NCBI RefSeq assembly: GCF_050624435.1
Contig: NC_134530.1
Span: 143,012,721 to 143,076,720 of the forward strand
Reading direction: 5' to 3'
DNA from: Tenrec ecaudatus
Taxonomy: Eukaryota > Chordata > Mammalia > Afrosoricida > Tenrecidae
Length of the DNA stretch: 64,000 nucleotides
Position numbers and translations under genes: made by a program. Positions 47,201 to 61,835 of this stretch are shown piece after piece (the first letter of the stretch is position 1; each line of letters begins with the position of its first letter). The notes under the pieces are model-generated. The model ran no database searches. It saw nothing but the letters and a program-made list of their open reading frames with translations, and was not told where the DNA came from.

Positions 47201-50200
47201 GGGAGGTGAGGGATATTTGTGCTCATCCATTTTCTCTTTAACACCTTCAAGTAGCATCCCCAACTTGAAGATTTCCCCTTCCACTTTCCTGAGTAAGCAG
47301 AAACAAACACAAGCACAATCAAACACGACCCTATGCCCTGCTGCCTGCATTCTGACATAGTAAACACAGTGAACACGTTCATGCGTGTGCTTTCATCTCT
47401 ATTATGAATGCCCTGCGTGGCATTCTGTTTATGGTTTGCCTCTGAAAGCCAGGGCTCCAATCCTCATTTTACTGTTCATTGGTTCTGTGACCGTGGATAA
47501 AGAACTTTCTTAATATTTCTGGGTCGAGCCCCCAGTGGGTAGTGGTTACGTGTTGGACTGCAATCGGCAGGGCTCCCAGTTTGAAACTACCTGCCACGCC
47601 GCAGGAGAACGACGAGACTTTCTACTCCCATCAAGAGTACAATTGCGGAAACTCACAGGGGCAGTTCTACCCTGTCCTGTAGGGCCGCTGAGGGTTGGCA
47701 TCAATTCGATGGCAGTGAATTTGGTTTGGGTGTCTTAGCTACAGCTTAGAGATAACAGTCCCTTGCTTACCAATCTAATGAGCTCGAGATGCCTTCCAAT
47801 TCTAAGGAAGCCTGGCGGTGTCACGGGCATGTGCTGGGACGCTGACTGCAAGGTCAGCAGCAGTTTGATTTGGGACTTTCTAATCGCATAAAGAGTTACC
47901 GTCTCAGAAACCCGCGGGGCACGTGGGCCCTGCCCTATAGCGTCACTATGATCTGTATCCACTTGACAGCAGCAGGCTTTTTTGTTTTTACAACTCTAAC
48001 AGCTGTGATCATATAGGAAGTTTTATCTTAATACAAAATGAGAGCAAACATATTTTAATGAAAAAGAAGTCAATATTTTTAATAATTTAATAAGCTTGAT
48101 CCAATCTATATTATTTTATGTGTATTAATTTAAATATGTTTACCCAAAGAACAGAATCTATTTTCTTTAATCCATTACATTTGCAAAAATGTACTTCATA
48201 TTTTTAATGTACCTCATATTGATTCACAAAGAAAAGCTCAAAATAATCAAAAGTACTAAAACTCATACAGCTAACATTCTCTGATCACTAGAAAATAATA
48301 GCAAAAAGATTACAAAACAAGACAAAATGTATCTAATTGTGGTTAAAAAAATCACCCCCTAAAAATCTTTTGAGTTAAAAAAAAAATGAAGTGGAAATTA
48401 GAGATAATTTACAAGGAGACCATATTGAGAAAAAATATAAAAATCAAAGTCATGCAGCTAAAACAGTACTGAGGAAAAATTATAGTCTTAAAATGAATAA
48501 CTAAGGAAAGATTCAAAAATTTTAAAACTAAGTATTCAAAACAGGAAGAGAGAAAAATATTGCAAAGTAAACATAAGAAAAAAGAGATTCATGAACGTAA
48601 GCATATATATATATATATAAAAAACTTCAAGAAATTTGATGGAAAAAATAAAGTGTTTTCTTTGAAAATACCTATAAGATAAACTCCTGGAAAAAGTCTG
48701 CTGAGAAGCAGGGCTGAGAAAGACAAAATGATGGGGGAAATGTTAAAAGGCAAAGCGTATCAGGGAAAGTTTTTAAATCAAAAAGGATTAAACAAGTTCA
48801 TGTAAACAGTTTAATATCAAGATAAAATGGACAAGTTTCTGGGAAAATATGTTATAAAAATTCACTCAAAAGAATGGAAAGTCTGAGAAAAATAAAATAC
48901 CCAGGTAAAAACAGAATCAATTAGCAAAAGTCTACCTTCAGGAAAGAACTAAGCCCAAGAGACATTTTTAATAAATTCTGACAGGACCTGAAAGAGCATG
49001 TGACTCCTGTGTTACTCCACTCTTCTGGAACAAAACGAAAAGAGAACGTTCCCTAGCTCGTCCTTGGTTCAATATTAGGGTATTTACTCAAATGATTTAC
49101 TGAATAAAAAAGAAAGACAAATCTACCTGGCCTTCTAAGATGATGTCTAAAACCCATTTGATTAAAACTTTCTAAAATAGGCAAATAAATAAAGCTAGTA
49201 GATTCTGGAACGGAAGAAATCTTCCTCGATAAAGCTTATCTCCTTGGACCTACAGAAGTCACCACATTTAGAAGCATTTTCATCAACACGAAGACCAGGA
49301 CAAGAGTGCTTGCTTTCACTAATATGATTCAGTATTGCCCTGGAAAGAACAGCAAATCCAATAAAGCAATAAACACCAGGAGGCTTCAATAATTCATGAA
49401 AATATTTCATGATATTTTTAATTCCATTTTCCCACAAACTTTTGGAAGCCTCTCATGTAAGTGATTTCTCCCAAATGCGTGGGAGGGGAAAAAAGGAGTG
49501 GAAATATTAGTTTCAGATGTTATGATTTTCATAACGAAAGTACCATGGGCTGCCAGCAGAACAAATAAATCTTTCCTGGAAGAAGCAGAGCCATGCTCCT
49601 TAGAAGAAAGGACAAGGAAACCTTGTGTCTCATACTTCGGAAAAGGACCTTAGTCACGTAGAGGGGCAGCAAGTGAGAGGAAGACCCTGGGCTAACGGAC
49701 TGACGCCGTGGCTGCAACAGCGGGCTCACGCGTAACAGCTGGCATGGCATGGGGCAGGACCAGGCAGAGTTCATTTCGCTGTGCATGGGTCGCTATGAGT
49801 CTGAGCTGACGCAACAGTCCCGGGCATGGTTTTCAAACTTCAAACTAAAATGCTCCCAAACCTCACTGCCCTCCAGTCAGCTCTAACTCACAGGGGAACT
49901 TCCCCTGCCGGTTCCCAAGACTGTAATGCTCTACAGGACCAGACAGCCTCATCTTTCTCCCTCAGAGTGGCTGGTGGTTTCAAACAGCTCAGCTTGCAGG
50001 TACCACCCCCAGGGCATAACCACTAAGCCACAACTGAAAAGCCAACAAAACAGCCTAGGAGAGAGTGGCATAAAGTAGCCGCTGTACAAGCTAACTGTGT
50101 GATGTTAGTATTCCCGACGTACCACTTAAAGAAAACATTCACAAGTATCAGAAAACTATAACAAAGCGAGGAATGCTTAAATGTATAAAATCAACATAAA

Positions 50201-53200
50201 GAAAACACATTCCTGGCTGGGCATGTTCACTGCAAAGATTACAACTGCTTCTAACTTAATCTGTAAATTTAACACAACCCGAAATCAAGTTCTAATAGGA
50301 TTTCATTCAGAAAACTTGGCAAACTGCTTAAGAAGATTGTTAGTAAGAGGAGTGCACAAGAATAGTCAAAAACCAAAAACGTTTTGGAAAGAAACACTTT
50401 AAAATATACACTAAGCAATAGCAATTACAAACTATGTGGTGGACATAGAAATCAGACCATAGATCAACAGCATAAAATAGGACCAGGCCCATGTACATGT
50501 GAAAAACGTGGTGTCTGACACAAGCGACCTCTTCACCCCATGGGTAAGGTAAGGGCTGTCCTATCCTTAAGCAGTGAGGCAAAGAAGATCTAGTAAGCAT
50601 GAAAAACCAAAGTGATTTTAAAAATGGAATAAGATATAGGAAAATATGTTCAAAATCCAGCAGGCAGAAGCAGTGACCAGGAGAGACATTGAAGAGTGAA
50701 GCGTGGAGGGAGGCAGTCCAGGTATCAAGGTCACGGGAAGGGACGGCTCCCAGGGGGGACTGGTGAAGGGTGAGGGGGAGGGGTGGGTAAAAGCACCACA
50801 ATTTAGAGATGGATAGAGGGCATTTCTGAGAGATTCGGGTTTGTTTGTTTGTTTGTTTTTCCTGTAAAGCAAGAGGCAAGATTATCTACTGAGAGCCTCA
50901 GGGAGAGAGGGTTGATAAAGGAAACCCCCACTTCTTGCCTCTTTGGCTTCTGGTGTCAGTGTGTGCGCGAATCCCATGCATGGTGATGGTTCTGCGAAGG
51001 CCATCCCAAATACCGAGGTGCCTGGAACCCAAGCAGGGCTTTCTGCACAGGACCTTTTAAAAGCGGCATGTTGCAGGAGAGCGGAGCAGCTGGCTTCCAA
51101 CCTACCAGGGATTCCTCAAATACTGTGCAGGATTCTTACATCTAGAGAGCGGTCCACAAAAAACCTGTGGGCTCAGTGCCTGAAAAGTTCTTCGCATACC
51201 AAGCCGCCAGGGCTCCCAGCTGCACCAGGCCACCCCAGTGCAGTGGCCACCAGCCCCAAGCTGCCCCCGCTTCTGCTGTCCTGAGGTGGCTTTTGCTGCG
51301 TTTGGGAGGAGCTGGGGCCCTCCCTCGCCCCATGGAGAAAGCTTCTTCTGTATATGGCTTGTAATTGCAGTTGAATCTCTTGATTCACGCTGGTGCCAGG
51401 CACTGTGGTTATAAGGAGGCTATAAATAAAGCATTGCCTAACTTCGGTCTTAATGTGCAGAGAGGCCGTCTGTAAAATGTCTACCAAATGAGTGGGATGC
51501 CATGAAAAATAAATGCCTTGACTCTATAAAACTTTTAACAAATTGAAAAAGCACGTGGAGATCTTTTCCCCCGGTCCCCCTCAGGAGGCAGGGTGTGGAA
51601 ACAATAATAAGCTTTGAGGGAAAGCCAATATTGAAACGCATCTTTGTTGTCTAAATGACTCCGTATTGAAATAATAGCAGACAGGCGTTCCATTCTTTTT
51701 GAAAAAAGAAGTAAAATTGTACCTCAGGGGAGGAGAGGTGGAGTGGCATAAAAGCACTTCAGGGTGCTAGTGCCAACATAAAAACCACGAAAATATCTTG
51801 GCATCAAGGATGAATGTGTTAGAAAGCTAGGCATAGAAAGAGCTGAACACACAAATATTAAACTTATTAAATGGACCCACAGCAGGAAATCATATGGAAG
51901 TAATCCTAGCCCGGAATCCATCTTAAAATGATCTGGCTTGGCAAGAGAAGCGCACACTGCTGTAACTGCCTCCTTTTAGGTGCCTGTGACCCCCAGCCTG
52001 CAATGTGAATGAACGCAGAACCTACTCTCAGTGAGTCAGCGCTGACCCGTTGCGACCTGCTGGGCCCCGTGGGTTTCCGAAGCTCTCATTCTTTGCAGGA
52101 GTCAGAAGTCGCCTCTTTCTCCAGGGATCCGCTGGTGGGTTCATTCTGCCGACTCTGCAGTGAGCTGTCCCGTGGAGCCTAGCCCACTGCCCCACAGGGC
52201 TCCTTGAACGACTTCACTCTAGGATCATTTAACTTTAAGATGTAATATTTTCCCTTTATCTTGGCCATCGAATCCATACCATACTTGTAGCAACCCTCTA
52301 GGACAGAGCAGAACTGCCCCTGTGAGTTTCCAAGACTGTAACTCTTTACAGGAGTATCAGAAAACCCCATCTTTCTTTCGAGTTCCCAACATGACCCAAG
52401 CTCATAGTAGAGTGATGGAAGAAGAGAAGAGGCCTGTCGGGCCACACCGGCCAGTTTGAGGAAAGAAGAGGAGAGAAGCAAGCAGAGAGTGGGTGGGCTT
52501 GGGAGGAGAGAGGGCCCTCGGGGTCTGCATCTGAGTTTCTCTAGGCTTTCCGTGGCTTCTCTGAGCTATAGTCAAGTATAATGACATCCAACAAATGCAA
52601 AATCTTGCCACATTTCTCCTTGTGACTCTTGCTCCTATTGGCTGCACCTCCACATCCAGAAGAGGACCCTACACATAACAGGTGTGTCATAAGTATTTGT
52701 TGACACTTTGTTCATGAGGGGTGGGGGTGTGGGGGGGGCAACACTTTTTGCGAACTCATGGCTATCCAAAAATTAAGCCAGAAGCCACCACCAGAATCGC
52801 ACCTGAAGGAGGTCAGCTCTGAACGCTTCACCTCAAGCAACCTGTTTAAGCCTGACCTTTCTGGATCAAAGTCACCGACAGCTGGGGACTTGTGCTTGTA
52901 GCTTTGCTGCTGCCAAGTCAGATGCTTCTCCTTGGTGGCCAGAAACGCCTGCTCCAGCAGTTCCAGATGTCCTTGCAGTTTCTCCAGGACCTACAGCAAT
53001 AGCACCACTGTCATCATCCGCAGGCCAGCCTGGGAGGGCCAGGGCTTGTCCCCAAATATACGGAGGGTATACCTTCCCGAAAGCAAACTCACCACCATCG
53101 AGTCCATTCTGATTCGTAGCGACCCCATAAGGCAGAGCAGAATTTTTCCCTTTGGGTCTCCAAGGCTGTACGTCCTTACGGGAGCAGAAAGCCTCATCCT

Positions 53201-56200
53201 TCTCCTCTGGAGTGGCTAGTGGGTTTCAACCGCTCACCTTGTGGTTAGTGGCCCAATGCATAACCCATTATGCAACCAGGGCTTCTGTATCCCTTACAGG
53301 ACACCAATTGTTGTGTTTCTGAATCTGATATTTGAAAGCACACGACCTACAATCCAGCTCAACCGTCACAGCGTCTCATTGTGCAGACGGCAGAAGCACA
53401 GTTACTTCTGACCGTCTGCCTGGAACCCACTCAGAGGCCACTGAGCTTCCTTACTGGGACGTTGATTAGCTAACGTACTTGCAAGATGACTTTTCCCTTA
53501 CCAAACACTTGCCCGTTCCTTATCCTACCTAATCCACACAGCAAAGTTGTAAGCGCTGGAAAGTAGATCTTATTCCCATTTCACAAAGGAGGCACTTGAC
53601 CCTCTAGGAGGGATGCCTGAAGTCCCTCGAAATTCAAAACAGAAATGAAGTGAGAGGGCCTGGGCTCTTGGAGGGTGAACTGAGACGGGAAGAGGAGGAA
53701 GACCTAACCCACAACTGTGATGGGGTCTCCCAGACTTGACCAGGCACAGCCTCGTGCAGCCCCGGGCTCATCTCGAAGATGTACCGCATCATCAGCACTA
53801 CTGTGTCTGGGGCGAGTGTGGGGTGTGAGGGAGACAAAATTTGTGTCAGGCATCATCCCTAAAAAATATCCTGGATTGGTTCAATGGAAGAAATGAGACC
53901 TAAATTGGGCTTGCATGCTGGTCAGGCGGTCCTGGAGCAGGCAGCACTCATGGTCATGGCAAGGAAGGGGTGACTCAGAGAGCAGTGGCCAACGGGAGCC
54001 CTGGGCATAGGACAGTAAGCCTACAAGGGGGTGACTCTAGTGCTCAAACTCAGGCTCCGTCACGTACTACGTGTCAGACTCTGGGCAACTTGAACTCCTC
54101 AAGATTCCATTTTCTTGACTGTAATCCCAAGATCATAAGAGCCTTCGCCACATATGGTTGTGAAAGTTTAGTGAACTGCGGTATGCGATGCACTTGGCGT
54201 GGCCCCAGAAGCAAAGGCACCCTTGACGGGAGTTAAGGTGATGGATTAATGAATAAAAATTCAAAACCATTCCGACTCTCGGGCACCCCAAAAATGCACG
54301 TGTGGTGGATGGATTCCACATGCCCCTGCAGACGCATCCTCCGTCTTTGTCTGTGCTCAGGAGGCTGACCCGTGACGGATGAATTGTATCAACAGGCTCT
54401 CTTGTCCTCACACAGGGGTCATTTCAGCCAATGGAAGGCTCGGGCAGGAGAGAGGGGTTTGGAGGATGAGAGAAGAGATCTTTCTTTCCAGGACTTCCCC
54501 TCTCTGTGTCATCCCGGATTGACTGGGTCCCTCTGTCCAAAGACCCTGGAGCTTGTCAGCTTCTCCTGCAGCCACAGCTACTCCCTTCAGGCCGCAGCAC
54601 CCGCTCCTCCCCTGCCTAACGGTGAAGTCGAAGTCATTCCAACGGTTACCTCCGGGAGAGGCGTCTCCATCCCTGATGGGTCCTCTCTTGTAAATGATAC
54701 TTTATTAAATTCTCCTCATTCAACTGAGTCCAAATGGCTCCTACCAGCCCCACGGCTGATCACGTAAGCATCAGATGCCTCGTTCAGGAGCTGGGAAGAC
54801 TGCGCCTCCTTTGACTTCAAACGAGTTCAGAAAGGCTGGCACATCGGAGCAAACGTGTCATGCTGGCCGAGTCTGTGGTGAAAGTGAGTTCTCCAATGGA
54901 GACACAGACAAACATTTGGAACGTCCAGTGAGAAATTCGGACTAGACACTTAGGAAGTTGTAGCACGAAAGTGGCGGTTTGAAGCCCGGAGGGTGTTAGG
55001 TGCTCAAGGGAAAGAGAATGAGGAGGACAGAAAGGAGAGTGGCTGTGGATTAGAATTGAGGACCTTGGAACTTCCATTGTGTTGAACAGTTGCTAAGTGT
55101 ACCTCATTTAATTCCTATGGAGAAGTCTTCCACAGGGTGACATGTTTCAACGGGACGGCCATCATACAACCAATAAGCAGAACCAGAGCATAAACTCACG
55201 GGCATGCTCCACAATCCAAATGCTTTCTGCTGTGCTGGGTGAATCAAGCTGGCAGGTTTCAGTCTCAGCCCTGTCTTCCAAGCCTGGACCAAATAAGCCT
55301 GGAATTCTAAGACCACTGCCAGGAGTCACCTTGACTCTGTTCTTAGCTCCAACCAGAATCCCACTGACCCTCCAACACCAGGAAGAAGCTTCCCACTGAC
55401 GGCCTCTGACGACCAGTGCCTGAACCAGTTGTCTCTGCTTTGTCCACCATTTTTAGTCCTATGTTCATCCCGTTCTTGAAACCCGACTTACTTGTGATCT
55501 TCTTAAGTTTTCATTCCTTCATCCCTTAACTCCTGTCACCTGCCTTCCCCGCCCCCACCACTTCACTGAAACCGGCCACCTGAGGTTTCTCACGACCTCT
55601 TCGCTGTCAATTCCAGAGCACATCTTGTCTTCTCTACTTGCACGAGCATTTAATAGTGTGACCAACTCTCCCTTCTTAAAGACCCCTTTTTAAAGACGTG
55701 TGGTGTAGTGGTTTCTCATTTGGCTGTGATCTGAATGGTCTGGAGTTCAAAACCACCAGCTGCTTCTTGGGATCAAGACGGGGCTTTCTACCCCAGTAAA
55801 CAGTTGCCATCTCAGAAACTCACAGGGGCAGCTCTACCCTGTCCTACAGGGTCACTATGAATCGGCTTCCACTTGATAGCAGGGAGGGAGGGGCTCCACA
55901 GCTGTGCCTCCTCAGGACCACCAGGCCTCGCCAGTCGCTTCTCTGGGCTCCTCCCTCTTCTTTCAGAGCCGCCTGGTGTCTGTTTCCCATGACTCCATCC
56001 TTGGCCCTCTTCGCTGCTCTCCAGGTCATATCCAGTTACTCTCAGCCACCCCATCGTTTCCACCCACAACAATATCCAGATCTACATTTCTGGTCCAAAC
56101 GATCCTTTGAGGTCCAGATCCACCCTTCGAAGAGCCCACTGGATGTCTCCACTTGTATTACAATAACAACAATGATGACGACAAAATGCTTTGCTGGCAG

Positions 56201-59200
56201 GACAACTCTAATTCACGGGCAGCCCAGGGTGTTACAGAGTAGGCCTGATGCATAAGGTTTTCTTGACTGTGATCTTTATGGAGGCAGCTCACCAGGCCTT
56301 TCTTCTGTGGCACTTCTGGGTGGGTTTGAACCACGAACCTTTTAGGTTAGTCGTTGACCCAAACTGTTGGCATCATCATGGACTTCTACATGTCTTCCAG
56401 GGAGCTCAAACTCGATATGTCCCACACTGAACTTGCTATCTTGCCTCCTGCCTTCCTCCCACACCCATTCTGAGCAGCCCCTCCACTTTTAGTTCTGACT
56501 TTAGTTGCCCAACCCAGAAATCCAAGTCTCCTCCCTTCGTTCATTCATCCCTTTCAATCTTCCACCACTTCCTCAAACCCTTAGCTTTGTCTCTCCATTC
56601 TCACTGTCAGCTTTGTGATGTGGATGATGTGTCCTGATGGATCTCTGTGTCTACGGTCTTGGCCCATACTGCTTGCCATTTCCCAACATTAATTTCTTCA
56701 ATGCTGCCCACATGGAAGAAGCACAGCAGCCTGTGTGATAATGAGGTATTGATAGGATCAGCTATCAGGTATCAAAAAACAAAAAAAAATCACATCATTG
56801 TGAATGAGGGGGAGTGTAGAGTGGAGACCCAAAGCCCATTTGGACATCCCCTTACAGGGTACAGTATAGCACCGATAAAACATACAACTTTTCTCTAGCT
56901 CTTTAATGCTTTCTCCCCCACGCCCCACCACCACTATCATGACCCCAATTCTACCTTACAAATATGGCTAGACAAGAGTATGTACCCTGGTACACATCAG
57001 AGCTGGCAATACAGGGAATCCAGGACAGATAAAGCCCTCAGGACCAATAATGAGAGTAGAGATACCAAGAAGGCAAGGGTAAGGTAGGGAAGAAAGGACA
57101 AACAGGTCACAATGATCTACATATAACCCCCTCCCTGGGGGATGGACAACAGAAAAATAGGTGAAGGGAGACATTGGATAGTGTAAGACATGAAAAAATA
57201 ATAATTTATAAATTACCCAGGGTTTGTGAGGGAAGGAGGGTGGAGAAGGGAGGGGAAAAAATGAGGAGCTGATACCAAGGACTCAAGTAGAAAGGAAATG
57301 TTTTGAGAATGATGATGGCAACAAAGGTACAAATATGCTTGACACAATGGATGGATGGATGGATGGATGGATGGATGGATGGATGGATTGTGATAAGAGT
57401 TTCATGAGCCCCCAATAAAATGATTTAAAAAAAATTTCCTCAAAGCCCCTATCACTCAAAATCCAAACTCCTTAGCATGACTTACAGTAGTCCTGATGGT
57501 GTAATGGTTACCTGTGCTGCTAACTGCAATGCCAGCGGTTCAAAACCACCAGCCGTTCCAAGGAAGAAAGAGAGGCTTTCCACTCCCGTAAAGAATTACA
57601 GTCGGAAATTCACAAGGGTGGTTCTGCCTTGTCCAGCGGAGTCGCTATGAGTCGGCATCAATTCAACAATAATGCGTTTCTTTTTGTTTCTTCAGTTCCG
57701 CGTGCCTCAAAGGTCTTTCATGAAGGGGTCTTTGCTAGCTCTCTGGTATGTACCCTTGTACTGTGCCACACGTACCCTGAGCCCCATCGGTGACTGAGTG
57801 ACAGTCTGATGGGGCTCCTCACACCAGCAGCACTGTCATGCTCTTCTGCCACTGTACCTGTTGTTTCCCTTTCCTATGACACCCCTTTATCCTCGATTCT
57901 GCCTATACTTGTCTCCTTCCCAATCCATTCTGTCTAAGAGACTCCAAGACACGTGAGAGCGTCTTTATACATATAAATCCCTAGTGCCTGGCAGGGGACC
58001 TGGGGTATAGGATTGCTATTACATGCCAACAAGCTGATTCCCAATCATGTGATTCCAAGTCCCGGGATAGTACACCTTGAAAACCCGATGGAGCACAGCA
58101 CCAGGGAGACGCTGTAAACATGGGTGGCCATGCTGGGACCGAGGAAGTGCCTGGCACCTGCCGAATGGTCAAAGGAGTTATTTAGTTAATATGATGGGTG
58201 GATGGATAAGAAACGGTGTCTTTGAGCACTTAGGTCCCCTTAATTTTTCTCGAAACTGCCTGGTTTCTGAAGCACAGCCTACTCTAAATCTTGCTTACAT
58301 CCAGATCAGAACTTCTGATTGCTTGCCTTGTTGCTGACCCAATGGCTCAAACCACATCTTCAGCACATTTCTGATTCTCATCATCTCAGCTTTCTGCCTC
58401 ATTGCTCTGGTCCAGCCCCGCTTCCTATAGGCCTGGCACTGATGATTCAGGCTGTTAGGGGGACCACACAGATCAGTGATTCTGCTAACTGCAGAAGCCA
58501 GCAAGAATGTCAAGGTGGAAAGATCTCGCATAGCTTCAGGGAGTTGATAAGTAGTTTAAATTGTTGGATGCAAAACTGATTATCCACAATGTAAAATCCT
58601 CATCTCATTCACAATTTAAGACTTGGTTTCTTAAAAACCTAGCTTCAAGATCTATTTAGAAGTTTTTTAAGTTACCTATTTTATTACTGAATACCGGCAA
58701 TTTTTATGACCTCATGTCCACCAGGTTGCCTTTTATAATGGCTCATAATTTCTTTCCTTAAATCTACCATGTTCTTAGATGTATTACTAGGTGACAGTGG
58801 GGAGTAACGGCCAGAGTGATAGTTCCCTTGATGAGGTAAGAGGGCCAACTAAATACAGAAACAGAACACTAAACTCTTTTAGGGCCTGTAACACACAGAT
58901 AGTTATACTTTGGAAAGGCATTTCTGAGCAGTACATTCCTACCCCTCTTCATGTAGAGAAAATGCGGAGTTGTAGTCATTAGAAGACTCTTACTGGTGTG
59001 TTGGGTTATGGGCTGTAACCGCAAAGTCAACAGTTCAAAACCACTGGCTGCTCCACGGGAGAAAGAGGAGGCCTGTTCCCATAAAAATGTACAGCCTCAG
59101 AAACCGTATGGGCCAGTTCTACTCTGTCCTGTAGGGTTGTTATGAGTCAGGAAGCAACTCAATGGCAATCAGTGAGATAAAGTCCTTTGTATTTACCCCT

Positions 59201-61776
59201 ATCAAATTTCCTAATAACAAAAAAAAAAGTTAAGTGGATAAAATTTATTACCGGTCTCCTGTTTGATGAATAGGAAGAATCCTGTGCGATTCGTTTAGAG
59301 AAATCGTGAACCTACAGTGAAAAGAAAGGAAAAGAGTCAGTCCTCACTGGGCACTTGAACTTGTCTACATTTATCGTTTATCAGGAGTGTGAAGAGCATT
59401 ACTTTACTAAAGCCCATCTGTAGATGATTGCATGTCCCCCCACAGAGGGGTTACAAGGAAGGGATGATTCAACCAGGGTGCAGTACAGCACCGAGGAAAC
59501 ACACATCAATCCTCTAGTTCCTGCGTGCTTCCTCCCCACCCCATCTCCAAATTCCCAGGACTCAGTTCTACCTTACAAATCTGGCTAGACTGGAGTGCAC
59601 ACATTGGCACAGATAAGATCACTGGACACATGGAATTTAGGACAGGTAACCCCTTAGGGACAGTAGTGGGAGTAGTGATATCATGAGGGTAGGGGCATGG
59701 TGATGACTGGGGTCAGGGCCCCACCCAGGGACAAATAGCAGAAAGGTGGGTGAAGGGAGACAACAGACAGTATAAGACATGAAATAACAATACTAATATA
59801 TAATTCACGAGGGCGGGAGGGTGAGGAAGGGAAGGGTAAAAAAAGAGGCGGTAATGCCAAGGGCTCAAGTAGAAAACATGTACAAATGTGCTTAAAACTA
59901 GGGAATGATGGATTGTTACAAGGTTTGTAAGAGCCCCCCCCCCCCAATAAAATGATTAATCCTTTAAAAATCATTTTATTGGGGCCTCATACAATTCTTA
60001 TCACAATCCCTCCATCCATCCATTGTGTCAAGCACATTTGTACATTTGTTGCCATCATCATTCTCAAAACATCTGCTTTCTACTTGAGCCCTTGGCATCC
60101 ATTGAGTTTTTTAAAAAGAGCATTACTTTGGCCTCCAGTTGCTCCGTCTCTTCTCTTAACTTCTGACACATCTGTTTCCCTTTTGATAGCTTTTGAAATA
60201 TGTAGGAGCTGGAGGATGAGCCTTCCTGAGAGGTTGAGGACAATTTACAGAGAGCTGTCTCCGACTCCGCTCCTGTATAAGAAAGAACAAGTTGATCCAG
60301 ACGTCGGTCAACTTCTCATTGTGCGATGACACCAAACCGGTCCGTGGCAATCACTGCCATTGTTTGTTTGTTTGTTTCAGCCCATAATCCCTCCACCAAG
60401 TTAAAAACAATAGTACCTGTGAGGTGGTCTTGGTGGGTAGGTGCTGTAGGCGCCACCTGTACGATTAAGGATAAGAAAACATTACTGTTGACCAGCAGAG
60501 CCGCTGCCCAGAAGGACCAGACCAGTTCCAGGCATCACAGAGGCAGCCAGCGGTTGTAGTCAAGAGGCAGGACACTGGTGTCCAGGTTGAATTCCAGGTC
60601 TGATACTTATCTTTTGGGTGACTCGGGTCAATTGCTTAATCACTGGAAGCCTCGGGTTTGTTAGCAGCAACATCAAGAGAGTCATAGAACCTGTCTCGCA
60701 GGGCTGCTGTGAGGGTTATATGCTCAATATGTATCAGAGGATCTGGCATATGGTAAGCATCCAACCCATGCCAACCGTCTTACTGTTGCATCTAACGGGA
60801 GGGTGTGCAACGCTCCAACATTTGTCCCGAGAGTCAGCCACTAGCTCCATGAGGACACAGACCGTTGTTGGTCTGGTCACAGCTCTGTCACCGGTGCTCT
60901 CCGTGGCACCAAACACATAGTAACCACCCTCTAGAAATGACAGGAAACGGTGCCCATTAATTTCCAAGATGTGCATAATGATCACTGTTGACACCAGACT
61001 TGATCCTTTCCTGCTTGATACAGGATGGCTGGACCACCCCCAACCCCACTGTCATTGGATCAACCCCAACGCATCGCCACCCGAAAGGATGAGTAGAACT
61101 GCCCCTTAGAATTTCTGAGACTAAATCTTCACGGGAGCAGCTTTATAGTTCTCCCACAGAGCAGCTGGTGGATCTGCACTGCCAACACTGCTGCTAGCGG
61201 CCCTGTGCTCGACACAGCACCTCCCTCCGGTGTTCACTGCCAACTACACGGGGCTTTGTCATTCCAGGGGAATCACCTGGAGGGCTTTATCATTGTCCCC
61301 ATCACATAAAGCCCCCAATCCCAAATACCCTAGGGACCAAGAGCTATATGATTAGCAGTCATTAGGAATATCTAAGTCATATTGTAGATGCAAAACCTAT
61401 AGAGCTCTGTTTGCCAATCTGGCATCTGCCCTCAGATCCCCGCTGCCACAGGGAAACAAGCCCCCCTGTTCCCCGGCACCACAGGCCCTGAGAAGGCTGT
61501 AAGGTGGGAACCTCCCTCGCCAGCAAAATGAGGTGCCCCAAGGGCTCTCAATGTCAAGGGAACATAGCACTCTCCAGGACCTAGTGGGGCTGCCAGCCCA
61601 GGAGCAGGGTTCTCTGTCCCAGAAGGAAGCAGCTGCATGAAGGATGGAAGAGCATAAAAATAAGCCCCCCAGCCCCCCGCCCTGGAGGTGCCGGTAAGGA
61701 AAATGCTTACTTTGATCAATGATATGAATTTGCCTCATGAGAGACCAGAAAAAAAACAAGATCATGTTGGGGAGAT

Positions 61777-61835
<59 letters not shown>

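Larger units (their letters stand above)
48300..50640 (+). mobile_element. Old L1 ORF2 remains, long
   Basis: A-rich sense strand following the L1 ORF2 order: 'gagataatttacaaggagac', 'aaaatggacaagtttctggg', 'gtgttactccactcttctgg', 'gaccaggacaagagtgcttg', then after the two insertions 'ggaaagaaacactttaaaat', 'gaccatagatcaacagcata' and 'gatctagtaagcatgaaaaa'. Riddled with stops. Explains the AT-rich block. Confidence 0.65.
55400..56650 (+). mobile_element. L2 LINE, interrupted by two SINEs
   Basis: Pyrimidine-rich sense strand with L2-like order: 'ctcacgacctcttcgctgtc' and 'cttctctacttgcacgagca'; after the first SINE 'ccatccttggccctcttcgc'; after the second 'gctcaaactcgatatgtccc' and 'gcccaacccagaaatccaag'. 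The parts are collinear once the SINEs are removed. Confidence 0.7.

Noticed and set aside
61719..61741. Candidate for the missing AKNAD1 short exon (reads QIHIID, donor GTAAGC)
   Set aside because: The only acceptor gives 23 nt, which is the wrong phase, and in the required incoming frame it meets a stop.
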